This document shows, piece by piece, positions 23,067 through 33,089 of a DNA stretch of 64,000 nt; the first letter of the stretch is position 1; each line of letters opens with the position of its first letter. Source of the DNA: Brachypterus glaber. Its lineage: Eukaryota > Arthropoda > Insecta > Coleoptera > Kateretidae. The notes beneath the pieces are model-generated. The model was given only the letters and a program-made list of their open reading frames with translations. It had not been told where the DNA came from and did no database searches. The DNA is taken from assembly GCA_958510825.1 (NCBI GenBank), contig OY294048.1:36979026-37043025 (forward strand), given 5' to 3'. The position numbers and the translations under genes were made by a program.

Positions 23067-23104
23067 TCTTGTCGGAAAAATTAGTATTCTGGAATTTTTT
23101 TGAA

Positions 23105-23545
23105 AACCTCATACCCGCCGAAATTTTTTAAAAAGCATTAATAGGTTTTATCAAGGGAGGCATTGAAATCGTAAATTTTACATCATATCATTTTGACAAG
23201 AGGTTTTAAAAGTTGGGTTAAGCTTTTGACAAAAACAGTAAGTATTGATTTTTTTGTTAGTTTTTTGTATTTTACTATTTAAATTATTCTTATAATGCTT
23301 TATAATTAGAAAAGTTATGTAAATTAGGTTGTTTTATTTTTTCGATAAATTTTATTCTACTAATTTTAGAAAAAAAATTAAAGCAGATACTGTGGTTTTG
23401 CTTTAATATGTTTTGAGTTTGACTTACTATATAAATTCATTCTTACCTGTCAAACTAAATCAAACTATGTTGTAAAATGTACGATTTCAATGCCCACCTT
23501 GATAAAACCTATTAATGCTTTTTAAAAAAATTCGGCAGATACTAT
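23105..23545. mobile_element. Foldback element (~440 bp)
   Basis: Left arm AAAAAGCATTAATAGGTTTT and GGGAGGCATTGAAATCGTA; right arm TACGATTTCAATGCCCACC and AAAACCTATTAATGCTTTTT. The loop is unremarkable. Confidence 0.85.
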
Positions 23546-24075
23546 GGATCTCCTTAGTTACGACATGTGAAGAGTGCAACATAAGGACCTAACCCTCATT
23601 TTTTTCGAAATACGGTTTTTGCTTGAAGCGGGTACTACTTAAAGTACTTTATCGCTCTAGTTAATAAAAAAAATCTAGCGATTTTTATACTATATTGAAA
23701 AAACGGTAGGCATTGAAAATGTCTAATGGAAAATTAATTGACAATTGCGATATTAACAAAAAAAATTACATAATCTGGAAATTCATCCATGTTTTGTTAA
23801 AAATAATGTGTGACTCCTTATAGTGAAGTTAAATGTTAACTAAGTTAAATGTTAACTAGGTTAAAATATATTTTATTTTAGTCAAACTTCACGAGTGATA
23901 AAATGGTTTCTCACTGCAGTTACATTAACTATTTACGTTAATATCATCAGATACTACTAATATTATAAAAACATTTTAAAAGTTAGAATTTACATTAAAA
24001 TATGTTCTTATGGGAGGCTGTGGATATGCCCTAAGGCAACACATAATATTCTTATGTATAGAAATTATGTCCTAT

Positions 24076-24322
24076 ATAGACTGGTCTGTGTGAAAAGCTC
24101 GTATCTCATAATAAGAAAACTTTACAAGAATGGGTTATTATTGTTTTGTCGTTAAATATTGCAGTAAAATTTCTCGCTGTCAACTTAACAAAAAATTAAA
24201 TAATTTTAATGGTAAACACATCTAATGTCATCTTGTCCAGTTTTATTAAGGAAAACATATACAGAATGGTTTATTTTGCACATATTCCTTACGAGCTCTT
24301 TACACAGACCAGTCGATATGCG
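24076..24322. mobile_element. Foldback MITE, GACTGGTCTGTGTG termini
   Basis: TATAGACTGGTCTGTGTGAA and AAGCTCGTA face TACGAGCTC and TTTACACAGACCAGTCGATA. A further inner pair is AGAATGGGTTATT with AGAATGGTTTATTT in mirrored position. A GGCATATCC-family end fragment lies just left of it at about 24000-24060. Confidence 0.75.
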
Positions 24323-24515
24323 ACTATAGTATATTATTTACCAAGTGAGAGAAGTTTAACCTTTTTGAGCTGCGTCAAATTTCGGGATGAGCGCGCTAGC
24401 GCGAAGCCCGCAAGACGCGGTATAAAATGTTAATTTTTCACTCACGTGGAATATATAGTATTTTTTTCACTACCAGTACAATTTATTAGCTATTTATTTA
24501 TTTTACTAAAATTTA

Positions 24516-24713
24516 ATGGAAAAGCTACTTTCTTTAGTTAAATTTTCTTCAAGTTCTTCCCTCTTCAATATAACTCTGCCTACTGATTTTAATGAAGCGG
24601 AAAACCCCAAAGTACCCCACATCTTTGATACAAATTCACCTCATACAGATCACTCAGAAACTTTAACACATAATAATTTAACAGTAAAAAAGAGAAATAA
24701 ATATAACAAATAA
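24516..24713 (+). CDS. Hypothetical small ORF (65 codons)
   Basis: An intact frame with a Ser-rich N-terminal part (residues 8-20), a Pro/Asn/His-rich middle and a Lys/Asn tail. There is no signal peptide and no recognisable domain. An A/T-rich promoter-like region precedes it, but nothing shows that it is expressed. It is followed by an AT-rich region without gene signs. Could equally be a chance frame. Confidence 0.18.
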   Translation: MEKLLSLVKFSSSSSLFNITLPTDFNEAENPKVPHIFDTNSPHTDHSETLTHNNLTVKKRNKYNK

Positions 24714-25338
24714 CATCACGTGCTCATATAAATATATCTTGCCGAAATTGTACAATTAACTATAATTTTTATACGTAGTTTACAAAATTACTAATTACTT
24801 TTGTTAAATTTTGTTAATAAATATGTCATTTTAAAAAATAAACAATTTTATTTTAAGGTTATATCAACAAAAGACCAGATTATTTGTGCTCCGCAAATTG
24901 CGCAAGGCTTGGAGCAAGGCATATGCAACCTATAAAACATTGTCGTTTTACGAGTTGAATATCTAATATCTGATATATGGGGGTTGTACCTCTAATAATC
25001 TGTGATATTTACGGTAATCTATGGGTTGAATATGATGGACCAAAGATTTTCACTTTTCGAAGTGTTTTTTTGTAAAACATGTTTTATAGGTACTAATTTA
25101 GTTAATATTTTTTTATTTATCATGCAATAAATAAATTTGGTGCCTAAAGACACTTGTAAATAGGAATGTGATTTAATAATTATGTGAAACGTCAGATGCC
25201 AAAACAGCTGAATAAAAATTCATTATTAACCATGGTGCAATTTCATTATTTTTAGAACCTCTGACGTCATAGGTAAAGAAATAATATTTCTATCAATGAA
25301 AAGAACAGTAATAAAGATGCGCTTTTAGGCTGGTGGTG

Positions 25339-25676
25339 AAATAGTTATTTATGGTACTAGTGGGTAAAGTAAGATATTGCCCATGAGAAAATTAACCTAG
25401 AGGCGTCAGCCAAGCAGGTTAATTTTCGAGAGGGCAATATCGCTTTACCCATGAGTGCCATACAAGGTTTTATCCAATAAATAGCTTAGGAATTCATATT
25501 TTTATTAAAAATTTTAATGACATTTACAAGAAAATAATTTGACAAGTGACAGTTGAGTGGGTAAAATAAATAATTATCCACTCAATAAAGTAAAAGCCAC
25601 GCGGGGATTATTATTGAGTTTATCTATTTAAAATAGAGCTGGTAATTGTCTCATTATCTGTATGTATTGGATAAAA
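25339..25676 (+). repeat. Dispersed ~330-bp repeat (copy 1)
   Basis: Starts AATAGTTATTTATGGTACTA, has a CAGCCAAGCAGGTTAAT block and AAAGCCACGCGGGG, and ends TATGTATTGGATAAAA. A second near-identical copy is at 61377-61699. The copy here keeps an internal segment (TTTTCGAGAGGGCAATATCG) that the other lacks. Termini are not inverted repeats, and the class is unknown. Confidence 0.88.
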
Positions 25677-25689
25677 ATAATTTTCTTTA

Positions 25690-25850
25690 ACATTAGCGAC
25701 TGCTTAGCGACTAAGCTTACGTAGCTTAGTGACTAAGCCTTATGACTGGTTCACCCAATATTAACACTAAACTAACTAAGAATTTGACCAATGAAATGGT
25801 TAAACTCTTAGTTAGTTTAAGTGTTAACCATTAACACTAATAAAGAACCT
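25690..25850. repeat. Two small hairpins beside the convertase exon
   Basis: GACTAAGCTTACGTAGCTTAG forms a compact inverted repeat. Further right, TTAACACTAAACTAACTAAG pairs with CTTAGTTAGTTTAAGTGTTAA. Both lie in the intron just 3' of the donor of the coding exon. Confidence 0.6.
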
Positions 25851-25900
25851 TCAGTCTGTTGCACAAATAATTTCAACTAATATAATTATAAAATTCTTAC

Positions 25901-26168
25901 CTGTCCACGATTATTGAAGCCATGTTTCGCAGCGATGATATCTGCAGTAGCATCTCCTTCAGGGATGCAGACGGCGAATTGGTTCAAGTAAATCGGTTTC
26001 TGCCTGCCATTCACGGCGCACTCTGTCCCAAGCACACAGAACGCGAACAAGACTAGATTATATAACTTGGCCATATTCTCGTGATATCAGTGTGGCGTTG
26101 TTTTAAATTGAGATTTTGGGTACGAATGAGTTAATTAAACTAGGAGATCACAGAACTATTGCACGACC
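25901..26168 (-). CDS. First coding exon of a furin-like proprotein convertase
   Basis: The minus-strand exon is bounded by an acceptor (T-rich tract then CAG, AG at 26169-26170) and a donor (CAG|GTAAGAATT after 25901). The coding part starts at 26074 with ATG and runs 58 codons, ending in phase 0. Residues 1-20 form a signal peptide (hydrophobic YNLVLFAFCVLG, then small residues). Residues 28-58 match the start of the furin/PCSK inhibitory prodomain: a NQFAVCIPEG strand, an Ala/Asp-rich helix, then KHGFNNRGQ. In the known family the prodomain chaperones and inhibits the subtilisin-like serine protease that cleaves precursors at multibasic sites in the secretory pathway. A Cys at residue 35 replaces the basic residue usual after Ala-Val. 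The leader is short. Later exons are not in the window. Furin1, Furin2 and related convertases cannot be told apart from this exon. Confidence 0.85.
26075..26168 (-). other. 5' UTR portion of the convertase coding exon
   Basis: About 94 bases lie between the acceptor and the ATG, so the exon is spliced to an upstream non-coding exon. The best candidate for that exon is the GC-rich block ending at 47389. Confidence 0.7.
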
Positions 26169-26324
26169 CTGAAAAAGAAAAAAATAATTAGAATCAAAAT
26201 GTGTACCTGTGCCAGAAAAGACCTTGCTTCAACAAGTTGTTTGTCAATAAATACAAGAGTACCACATGTAACACTGTTACATTGTAACAGGTTCGTCTTA
26301 AATAATTACTCAGCGGGAGTTTTT

Positions 26325-26487
26325 GGTGCGAGTCAGGAACTCTATTCTTGACCATTTGCAAAAATAAGTCGCATACGCTGTTGCTAAGGAAGCTAATATG
26401 TGATTGGTTATACCATAGCAACTGCGTATGCGAAATATTTTAGCGAATGGCCAAGAATAGAGCTGCAGGAGTCCCAAAGCTAGTATA
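26325..26487. repeat. Imperfect hairpin repeat upstream of the convertase exon
   Basis: Left arm GGAACTCTATTCTTGACCATT and AAGTCGCATACGC; right arm GCGTATGCGAAATATTTTAGC and AATGGCCAAGAATAGAGCTG, with a central ATGTGATTGGTTATA turn. Looks like a degraded MITE. The minus-strand ORFs over it are shadows. Confidence 0.7.
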
Positions 26488-26589
26488 TAGTAGACCCTTG
26501 TTTTGCTTTCTATTCGCCCTTTCCCATAGCAAAAACAGAGTTCAACGTTACGCGTAGAGATCACCCTATCACAGTAGACTGTGACTCAT

Positions 26590-27010
26590 GAGTACCAAAA
26601 TGCAGGTGTGTACAAATAATAAAAGACGTACGCTTTTATTGTGGTTACGTTTTTGTTAAAAGGGTACACTAATTTATTAAAAGCAGGTTCAGGAAAAGTT
26701 AGTAATAATAACAGTATAATACATTTATTTTTTGATTGTTTTTGAAGCAGCTTTTAATAATTTATTGTAACTTACTCCCCAATCCTGTAACTTTTGGCTT
26801 TGCGCAATAGTACCTTTTACATATCAAATGTGTTTTAATGTGTTTTTAAATGTCATTTACTTTAAACCCAAATAGAGAAGTCAGTACAGTGGTTTTCAAC
26901 GTGTTTATCATGAATCTCAAATAATACTATTTTATACTATTTAGTACCTATTTATTTTTTTTGAGAAATTTATGTTGTGTTCATTATTAATTATATTTTT
27001 CATTTTACTG
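26590..27010. other. AT-rich intron-like DNA with no recognised gene
   Basis: No exon or element ends supported. Confidence 0.4.
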
Positions 27011-27019
27011 CATAAAGTA

Positions 27020-27571
27020 CACCGCCGCACATTAAATTCCGGACACCAAAAAAATTGACATTTTTTAAATTCAAATATTTCGAAAACTAATTAATGGATT
27101 TGACTGATTCTTTTTTAGTTTTAAAGCTTAAACATTCTCTACTTTTGATTTTTTTAAGAATGATTATTTTTTTTTCGTATTAACAGCAACAAATAATGTA
27201 CAACTATGTTTTTTACCACATCTTCTAGGACTTGCATGGTACGCCACTGCAACTGTTTATCAAATTATTAGTCTTTCTTATTGCCGCAGTTTTAATGAGT
27301 ATTTTATTTTTTTTACATTTTTACTTCTGGTTTAGAAGATATCAGGATTTTCCTGAAAGTTTTCATTTTTTCAGTTAACTTAAAAAGTACTGCATGAATT
27401 TGATTGATGATGTGATTTAAATTGGGTTTGAAAAACTTGAGTAGAAGAAAAAATAGGGTCACTCCGTCCGGCGGCAGTTCTGCGAAATCACCGTTAAGCC
27501 TTCGTCAGACGGCAATAAAAAGTTGCCCCGGGATGATTTTTTAGGTGTCCGGGATTTAATGTGCGGCAGTG
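27020..27571. mobile_element. MITE, TA target, CACYGCCGCACATTAAAT termini (552 bp)
   Basis: CACCGCCGCACATTAAAT and, reversed, CACTGCCGCACATTAAAT flank the element, followed inwards by CCGGACACC on both sides. TA dinucleotides lie at 27018-27019 and 27572-27573. This fits a mariner-type non-autonomous element. No transposase is present. Confidence 0.88.
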
Positions 27572-27729
27572 TATATTTTATTGCACTACCAATTGATAAA
27601 ATTCCTTATAAGGCATACCGAACCAAAACTGATAAAAAAATAACATTGTAATAACAATTACAGATAAAAAATAATTTAGTTAAGTAATATTTATTATTAC
27701 ATAAATCTAGGCTCATAGAAAGAAAAAAA

Positions 27730-28000
27730 AAAGGTCAAGAACTTTTTTGGACACTATATATCATATGTATTTTAAGGCGCTGAATTCGAATTTAAGGTCA
27801 AAATAGCACCTCATCTGATTAGTTTTTCAAATTACCTCTAAAAAGCTTAATTTTTTACTTAAAGATTAAGTTTTTTGAGGTTACCTCGAAAACTAATCGG
27901 ATCAGGTGTTACTTTGACCTCAAATTCAGGTTCAGCGCCACAAAATACATAGGAATACAATGGTCTCCAAAAGAGTTCTTGACCTTTTTTTGATTTTGTG
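27730..28000. mobile_element. Foldback repeat (copy 1; copy 2 at 45880-46140)
   Basis: Arms contain AGGTCAAGAACTTTTTTGGA, TATGTATTTTAAGGCGCTGA and GGTCAAAATAGCACCTCAT on the left, mirrored on the right. The central turn pairs AAAGCTTAATTTTT with AGATTAAGTTTTTTGAGG. The second copy has the same order. Confidence 0.85.
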
Positions 28001-28010
28001 TAGCTGTGTT

Positions 28011-28446
28011 ATTAAATAATTAAGAAAAGGTATAAACAAACAAATTAAACTAAAAGCTAGTCGTCTTTTGAAAATTCTTTAACTATTTGATGTTTACGCC
28101 GTGTCTGCTATTTGCTATAATAAGGTGTTTATAGCTGAGGCTTATCAACACCCTTTTCTGGCAAACGTAGACAAATAAAAATAAAAAAAATTTGCATGTT
28201 ATTAATGGAAAAAACTCAGATTGCATTCTATTAATAATTAAGAAAAGGTATAAACAAACAAATTAAACTAAAAGCTAGTCGTCTTTTGAAAATTCTTTAA
28301 CTATTTGATGTTTACGCCGTGTCTGCTATTTGCTATAATAAGGTGTTTATAGCTGAGGCTTATCAACACCCTTTTCTGGCAAACGTAGACAAATAAAAAT
28401 AAAAAAAATTTGCATGTTATTAATGGAAAAAACTCAGATTGCATTC
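28011..28446 (+). repeat. Recent 218-bp tandem duplication
   Basis: Two near-identical units begin at TAAGAAAAGGTATAAAC (28021 and 28239) and end at ACTCAGATTGCATTCTATT. Close identity implies a very recent duplication or an assembly artefact. Confidence 0.93.
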
Positions 28447-28654
28447 TATTTTATAAATTTAATGCTATTCTTTATATACAGGCTTATTTCTCAGAATTAA
28501 ATGTGTTTTTAAATTTTGCATGTCAGATTCATTAGAGCGATAAAAATTTCAAACTCGCATATTTTATTTTATTTCATTTTAAAAAAATCATAAAATTAAT
28601 TGCGTAATGCACTAATTTTTAAATTCCGAATTGGTATTATTTTGAACTTATTTA

Positions 28655-28810
28655 TACACGGTGTATTTGAAATTGCGTCGTAAGGGAGCTACGCCCCTTT
28701 GAAAGTGGCTAAAAAATTCGGTTTTTATTTAATAACTCAGGAACCCTTTAAGATATAGCAACGAGGTTTTGCACGTGAACTAATCTTAATAAGGCCCATC
28801 TTCGTATATT
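28655..28810 (+). repeat. Diverged fragment of the CAGGGTG MITE family
   Basis: GTAAGGGAGCTACGCCCC, TTATTTAATAACTCAGG and ATATAGCAACGAGGTTTTGC parallel the interior of the element at 3061. Confidence 0.5.
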
Positions 28811-28821
28811 ATTTCCATGTT

Positions 28822-28925
28822 TGTTTGTTTGTTTGTTTTAAACGTCGTTTTTCGCTGCTATGGCCTAATTGACGGGACCGCCATCTTTACGGTCCTCAAC
28901 AGAACTCGCATCCACCCTGAAATGT
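28822..28925 (-). mobile_element. SINE-A 3' fragment, minus strand
   Basis: Reading on the minus strand: a CGAGTTCTGTTGAGGACCG block, GTCAATTAGGCCATAGCAG, then a GTTTAAAACAAAC tail at 28822-28840. The tRNA-like head is missing. No clear TSD. Confidence 0.85.
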
Positions 28926-29214
28926 GTTAATAATATAAATAATAAACTAAACTAAACTAAAATTATCAAATCATACTTAAGTTATTTTAAATGCAGCCAA
29001 AAGGTTTCAGTACTTATACTTAAGGTAGGTAGGATCAAATTAAAAAAGGAATCTAAAAAATAAAATGTATCTCCAAGTTTGAAGGACTTTGTGATACGCT
29101 ACGTATCACACGCAATGTTGTCTTGTCAGCTAAAAGAGTCTAATTTTTGAGGTAGTGGTGTACAATATACATTTAATTTAATTTAATTTAGGCACAAAAA
29201 CTAAACTATAGTAT

Positions 29215-29790
29215 ATTGTTTCACTAAGAGAAAAAGTGAAGCTTTTTTCTACTAGTCGGTAGAATTTCAAGCATCCTATATATATTTTTTTAATATTAAT
29301 TTTTGAATTTAATTTATTCAGTAATAAAGTATGTTTTTTTTTTATTAAAATAGGCCAACAAAACCCTTTCGAAATAAACTTAGACCTTCCTTAGCTAATT
29401 TTAAATTTTGTTCGTAGGCTAAATCGTACACTTTTCGCAATTTCGATGGTAACTTGTCTAATGTAGCATTTGCAATTTCGGGGAGATTTGTAGGTGTATA
29501 AACCATATATTCTTCTTCAATCATTTTTAATCAATTTCACACAAGGTTTTTGCACATAATCTCGAGTCAACCACTTGTTTACATAATAAACAAACAAGTT
29601 TGAATTATGGCTGTCATCAAAGTCAAAGTGTGCTGCCGCCAGTGGTGGTTTTGCTAACTAACTTTTTTGTACGGCGTACAACAATGAACTCATTTTTTTA
29701 CTGTAAAAAAAATAGATCACTTCTAACTAGTGTGTTCAGTTATAAAATTTGAACATTTTAGTACGCTTGAAGAAAAAATTATTTAAATTA
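29215..29790 (-). mobile_element. Dispersed transposon-like repeat (copy 2, minus strand)
   Basis: Inverted copy of 2028-2700, better preserved. Carries a 59-codon small ORF (29346-29525). Adjacent to the (TA)n tract at 29917. Confidence 0.7.
29346..29525 (-). CDS. Small intact ORF, possibly a recombinase N-terminal fragment (59 codons)
   Basis: Starts ATG at 29525 and ends TAA at 29346. The protein has an acidic start, then a YTPTNLPEIANATLDKLPS segment and the motif LRKVYDLAYEQNLKLAKEGL, ending Phe-Arg-Lys-Gly-Phe. The Leu-Pro-x-Lys-x-Arg-x-x-Tyr-x-x-x-Tyr pattern resembles the core-binding start of transposon tyrosine recombinases (Crypton type), but the fragment lacks all catalytic residues. 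The same frame in the copy at 2291 is broken. This is an inference from a short motif. Confidence 0.38.
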
Positions 29791-29908
29791 ACCTAACTAG
29801 TTTTGTGGCCAACGTGCCTCAATTACACTATTGACTAAGAAATTAACTTTATTATGATTTAAATCACAATTGAAGCAGTAAACATTAAAATTAATCATCA
29901 TATTATAT

Positions 29909-29916
<8 letters not shown>

Positions 29917-29977
<61 letters not shown>
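29917..29977 (+). repeat. (TA)n microsatellite
   Basis: About 30 uninterrupted TA units with TATTATATTA flanks on both sides. Confidence 0.95.
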
Positions 29978-29980
<3 letters not shown>

Positions 29981-30007
29981 TATATTATATTATATTATAT
30001 AGACGAA

Positions 30008-30152
30008 TAAGGGCATATCCACAGTCTCGCATAAGAACGTAATACATAAGAATGCGATGCCGTGATTGGCTTGAGGTGCGGCCATGTATCTTGTAAGCCA
30101 ATCACGGTATCGCATTCTTATGTTTTATGTTCTTATGCAAGCTTCTGAATAG
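30008..30152. mobile_element. Foldback MITE, GGGCATATCCACAG termini (~145 bp)
   Basis: GGGCATATCCACAGTC, then CGCATAAGAACGTAATACAT, mirrored on the right (ATGTTCTTATGCAAGCTTC, GAATAGGCC). The core has CGATGCCGTGATTGGCTTG and its reverse complement CAAGCCAATCACGGTATCG-type block. About five copies of the family are in this window. Confidence 0.85.
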
Positions 30153-30380
30153 GCCGTAAACAGTATTTGTTCTAGGATTATGAGTATAAAATGTTAATAA
30201 TATCCTAGTGTTGTTTTGTGGTACATAAAAATTTAAACAACTAACACAAAAAGGAAAGTCAATATTACCATTTAGTACAAAGTTTCAAAATAATTTTACG
30301 TTCGAAATTAAAATATTGTACGTAAAATGATAAAAGTAAACTGATCTTGTTACGTAAGTAACTATTTTAAATCAGTATCA

Positions 30381-30792
30381 ATGGAGATTTCTCCCGTTAG
30401 ATTAGACAGGGACAAAAGTTCTACCCAAAAAGGATAGAAGACATACATACACTCCCACTTCCACCCAACCAAATAAATTCTGTATTAGTTCTTTGTTGAA
30501 CAAATACAATATTTACTTGGCCGAGCGAAAAGTGTAACTATATTATTTTAATTAAAGAAATTACTGGCGCCATCTAAATTTTAGTAGAGTTATCTTATTC
30601 TACAAATTCACATTAGCCATGTTCGTTCGTGCCGCTCACTGCTACACTTTCCGGCCAACCAAATAAATACTGTATTTGTTGTATGAAAAACAAATACAGT
30701 ATTTATTTGGTTGGCTGGAAAGTGTAGCACAAATGAGATAGAGATAGGGTAGACGTCTTTTGTTTCATAATTCTAGTTGTAGAGAGCTCCAT
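30381..30792 (+). mobile_element. TIR element, TCA 3-bp duplication (412 bp)
   Basis: Starts ATGGAGATTTCTCC, ends GAGAGCTCCAT, with TCA on both sides (30378-30380, 30793-30795). Both ends recur in the element at 38890-39689, where the flank is TTA. A 3-bp duplication is the hallmark of PIF/Harbinger elements. The middle contains a perfect hairpin. Confidence 0.65.
30641..30727. repeat. Near-perfect 38-bp-arm hairpin
   Basis: GCTACACTTTCCGGCCAACC, continuing through AAATAAATACTGTATTTGTT, pairs with its reverse complement ending GGTTGGCTGGAAAGTGTAGC, separated by a short GTATGAAA loop. A degraded version of the same hairpin lies at 30465-30535. Confidence 0.9.
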
Positions 30793-31020
30793 TCAAAATA
30801 AAATATAAACGAAATATAAGCCTTTAATATGCAAAAAAATCACTTTAAAGATATACTTGAAAGTATTTTTTCATGTAAATTTATAAATCTGAATAACTCT
30901 TCAGAATAATTGATTCCTTACAGAGAATTCTCATTCTTTTTTCAGCTTTTTCTTTAAAAGTTAATTTTTTCTTTTTTTTTACATAAAACACCAGGTTAAA
31001 TTTACATTTGTTTTAAACTA

Positions 31021-31750
31021 CAGTGCGGTCCAAAAGTCACCCCCCCCCCCTTTTAGCTTTTGAACGAGTTGAGATATCGACTTCAAATTTAGAACTCTTA
31101 AATAAGACAACTTAAACTATCTTTTAGCATATATTTGATATTTTCAGCTCTTAAAATGTGGGCAGGGGGGCATGGGGGGACATTTTTTTTAAATGGAAAG
31201 GGGGGTCGTGTGATACATCATTTTAGAGCTTATAAAATTCTCTATTTAATCTAATATATTTAAATTTTTTAAAAATATTTTTTAAGGTTTTGATTTTTCA
31301 ATTTTTTGTGCTAAACATTCGATTTTTTGTTTTTTTTTATAAATTTTTATTTATGTCAAATAAAATTAGTTTAAAAGTATAATTATTATTTTTTTATGAT
31401 GAAATTAGGCATTTTTAAAAAAATTATTTGTTTTTTTTTTAGAGTAATTTTGACATAAATACCCATTTTCAACCCCATTTTAAACCCAAAAAAAAAAAAA
31501 AATTTAAACTTAAATATATGGAGTTAAATGGAGAATTTTATAAGCTTTAAAATGATGTATTACACGACCCCCCTTTCCATTTAAAAAATGTGCCCCCATG
31601 CCCCCCTGCCCACATTTTAAGAGCTGAAAATATCAAATATATGCTAAAAGATAGTTTAAGTAGTCTTATTTAAGATTTCTAAATTTGAAGTCGATATCTA
31701 AACTCGTTCAAAAGTTAAAAGGGGGGGGGGGTGACTTTTGGACCGCACTG
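31021..31750 (+). mobile_element. MITE, TA target, CAGTGCGGTCC termini (730 bp, copy 2)
   Basis: Same organisation as 4447-5171. Both termini are exact (CAGTGCGGTCCAAAAGTCAC), and TA lies at 31019-31020 and 31751-31752. Confidence 0.9.
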
Positions 31751-31919
31751 TATAGCATATTTTATAGGCATGCATGCCTACAGGCTTAGGTTTCAGAAAT
31801 AATCGTGTGTTTTGAACACTACCTGTCAGATCCACTGAAATGATATAAATTTCAAAGCAGCATATTTTAGGTCATGTAGCTTTGGAACAATAACCAGACT
31901 ATATTTTTCGATTTTGTGT

Positions 31920-32060
31920 GCTGAAAAAGTATATTACATAACTAGTGTGGAAAGTGAAATATTTGACTCAAGTACGAAGGTTTACGAACGAGCCGTCAGG
32001 CGAGTGAGGAAACCCCACGAGTGTAAGAAATACACTTTCCAACGAGTTATGTACACTATT
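31920..32060 (+). repeat. Repeat with CTTTCC / CGATCCCG blocks
   Basis: GTATATTACATAACTAGTGTGG, CGAGCCGTCAGGCGAG and CTACGATCCCGAAAAA. A related GGGATCGTAGGAAAATG end lies inverted near 32740-32760, so 31920-32760 may be one element. The loop (32060-32690) has no recognisable coding, including the minus-strand frame at 32421-32621. Confidence 0.5.
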
Positions 32061-32903
32061 TTTCCTACGATCCCGAAAAAATATAAAGTTTAAACTTTAA
32101 AAATTCTTAATTTTATATTTTCCAATTTTTATTACTTATTCTGAGAATTTTTGAGGAAAGCAAAACAAAATAGCATACAAATTTATATATGTCAACAGGA
32201 AATATGTTTTTTATTTACCTTTAGTTTTCTTGGTTTTATATTTAACCTAGCCGCAAGCATCTTTTAAATCAAGGAAAATTTGACAGTTTACTAATTAAAT
32301 TTGATTTCTGTGGATATGCTACCATATAAGACTGTAAAATTCTACAATGTTTTAAATTTCATGAGGAAATATTGATGTTTTTTATAAAATGCAAGGTAAC
32401 TAAATCACCAATTAAGTAATTTAGACATTAATAAAACATATTAAGTTATATTGACCTGGGTTATAACTAGGTATAGTTTTTATTTTTGACATGAAAAACA
32501 GAAATATTTGGATTGAAAAACATAAAAAGACATCAAAAAAGTCTGTAATGAAAGGTGGAAAATGGCATATAAAACGAGGTGAGTAAAATTCGTAGAATTT
32601 ACAACTTAAATATCTAAACAAAATTAGGCAAACCTACATACATAAATATCAAACAAGGGTGATATGAAAATATCAAACAAGTGTGATATAAGGCGTTTTA
32701 CAAAGAACAAAAGAGTGTGCCAAATGTCATTTTCATAAGGGATCGTAGGAAAATGAAAACTCGCTTCGCGTCGTCAAAAAAAATTAATTCTCGTGCAGGA
32801 CTAAAGTCGCTAACTCGTTACGAAAACTACTAGTAAAAACAGAAACATCCAAAGTGACCGAAATCAGCTAATCTATTAATTAAATAATAATTTTGTTATT
32901 GCT

Positions 32904-33045
32904 ATATATCTGTGGCTTGCTTCTAAAAGGGCCAATGTCACTTTGTCAATAGCAGCATTTTCAGTTCATCTCTGATGTAATATTTTAAAAACGCTGCTAT
33001 TGACAAAGTGACATTGGCCCTTTTAGAATCAAGCCAGAGATATAT
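32904..33045. mobile_element. 142-bp hairpin MITE
   Basis: ATATATCTGTGGCTTGCTTC, then TAAAAGGGCCAATGTCACTT and TGTCAATAGCAGC, pair with the mirrored right arm ending CAAGCCAGAGATATAT. Stem about 50 bp with a few mismatches and a ~35-nt loop. Confidence 0.9.
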
Positions 33046-33089
33046 TTTTCAAATTAAAAACTACATAGCTAAATAATGGTGACTTTTAA

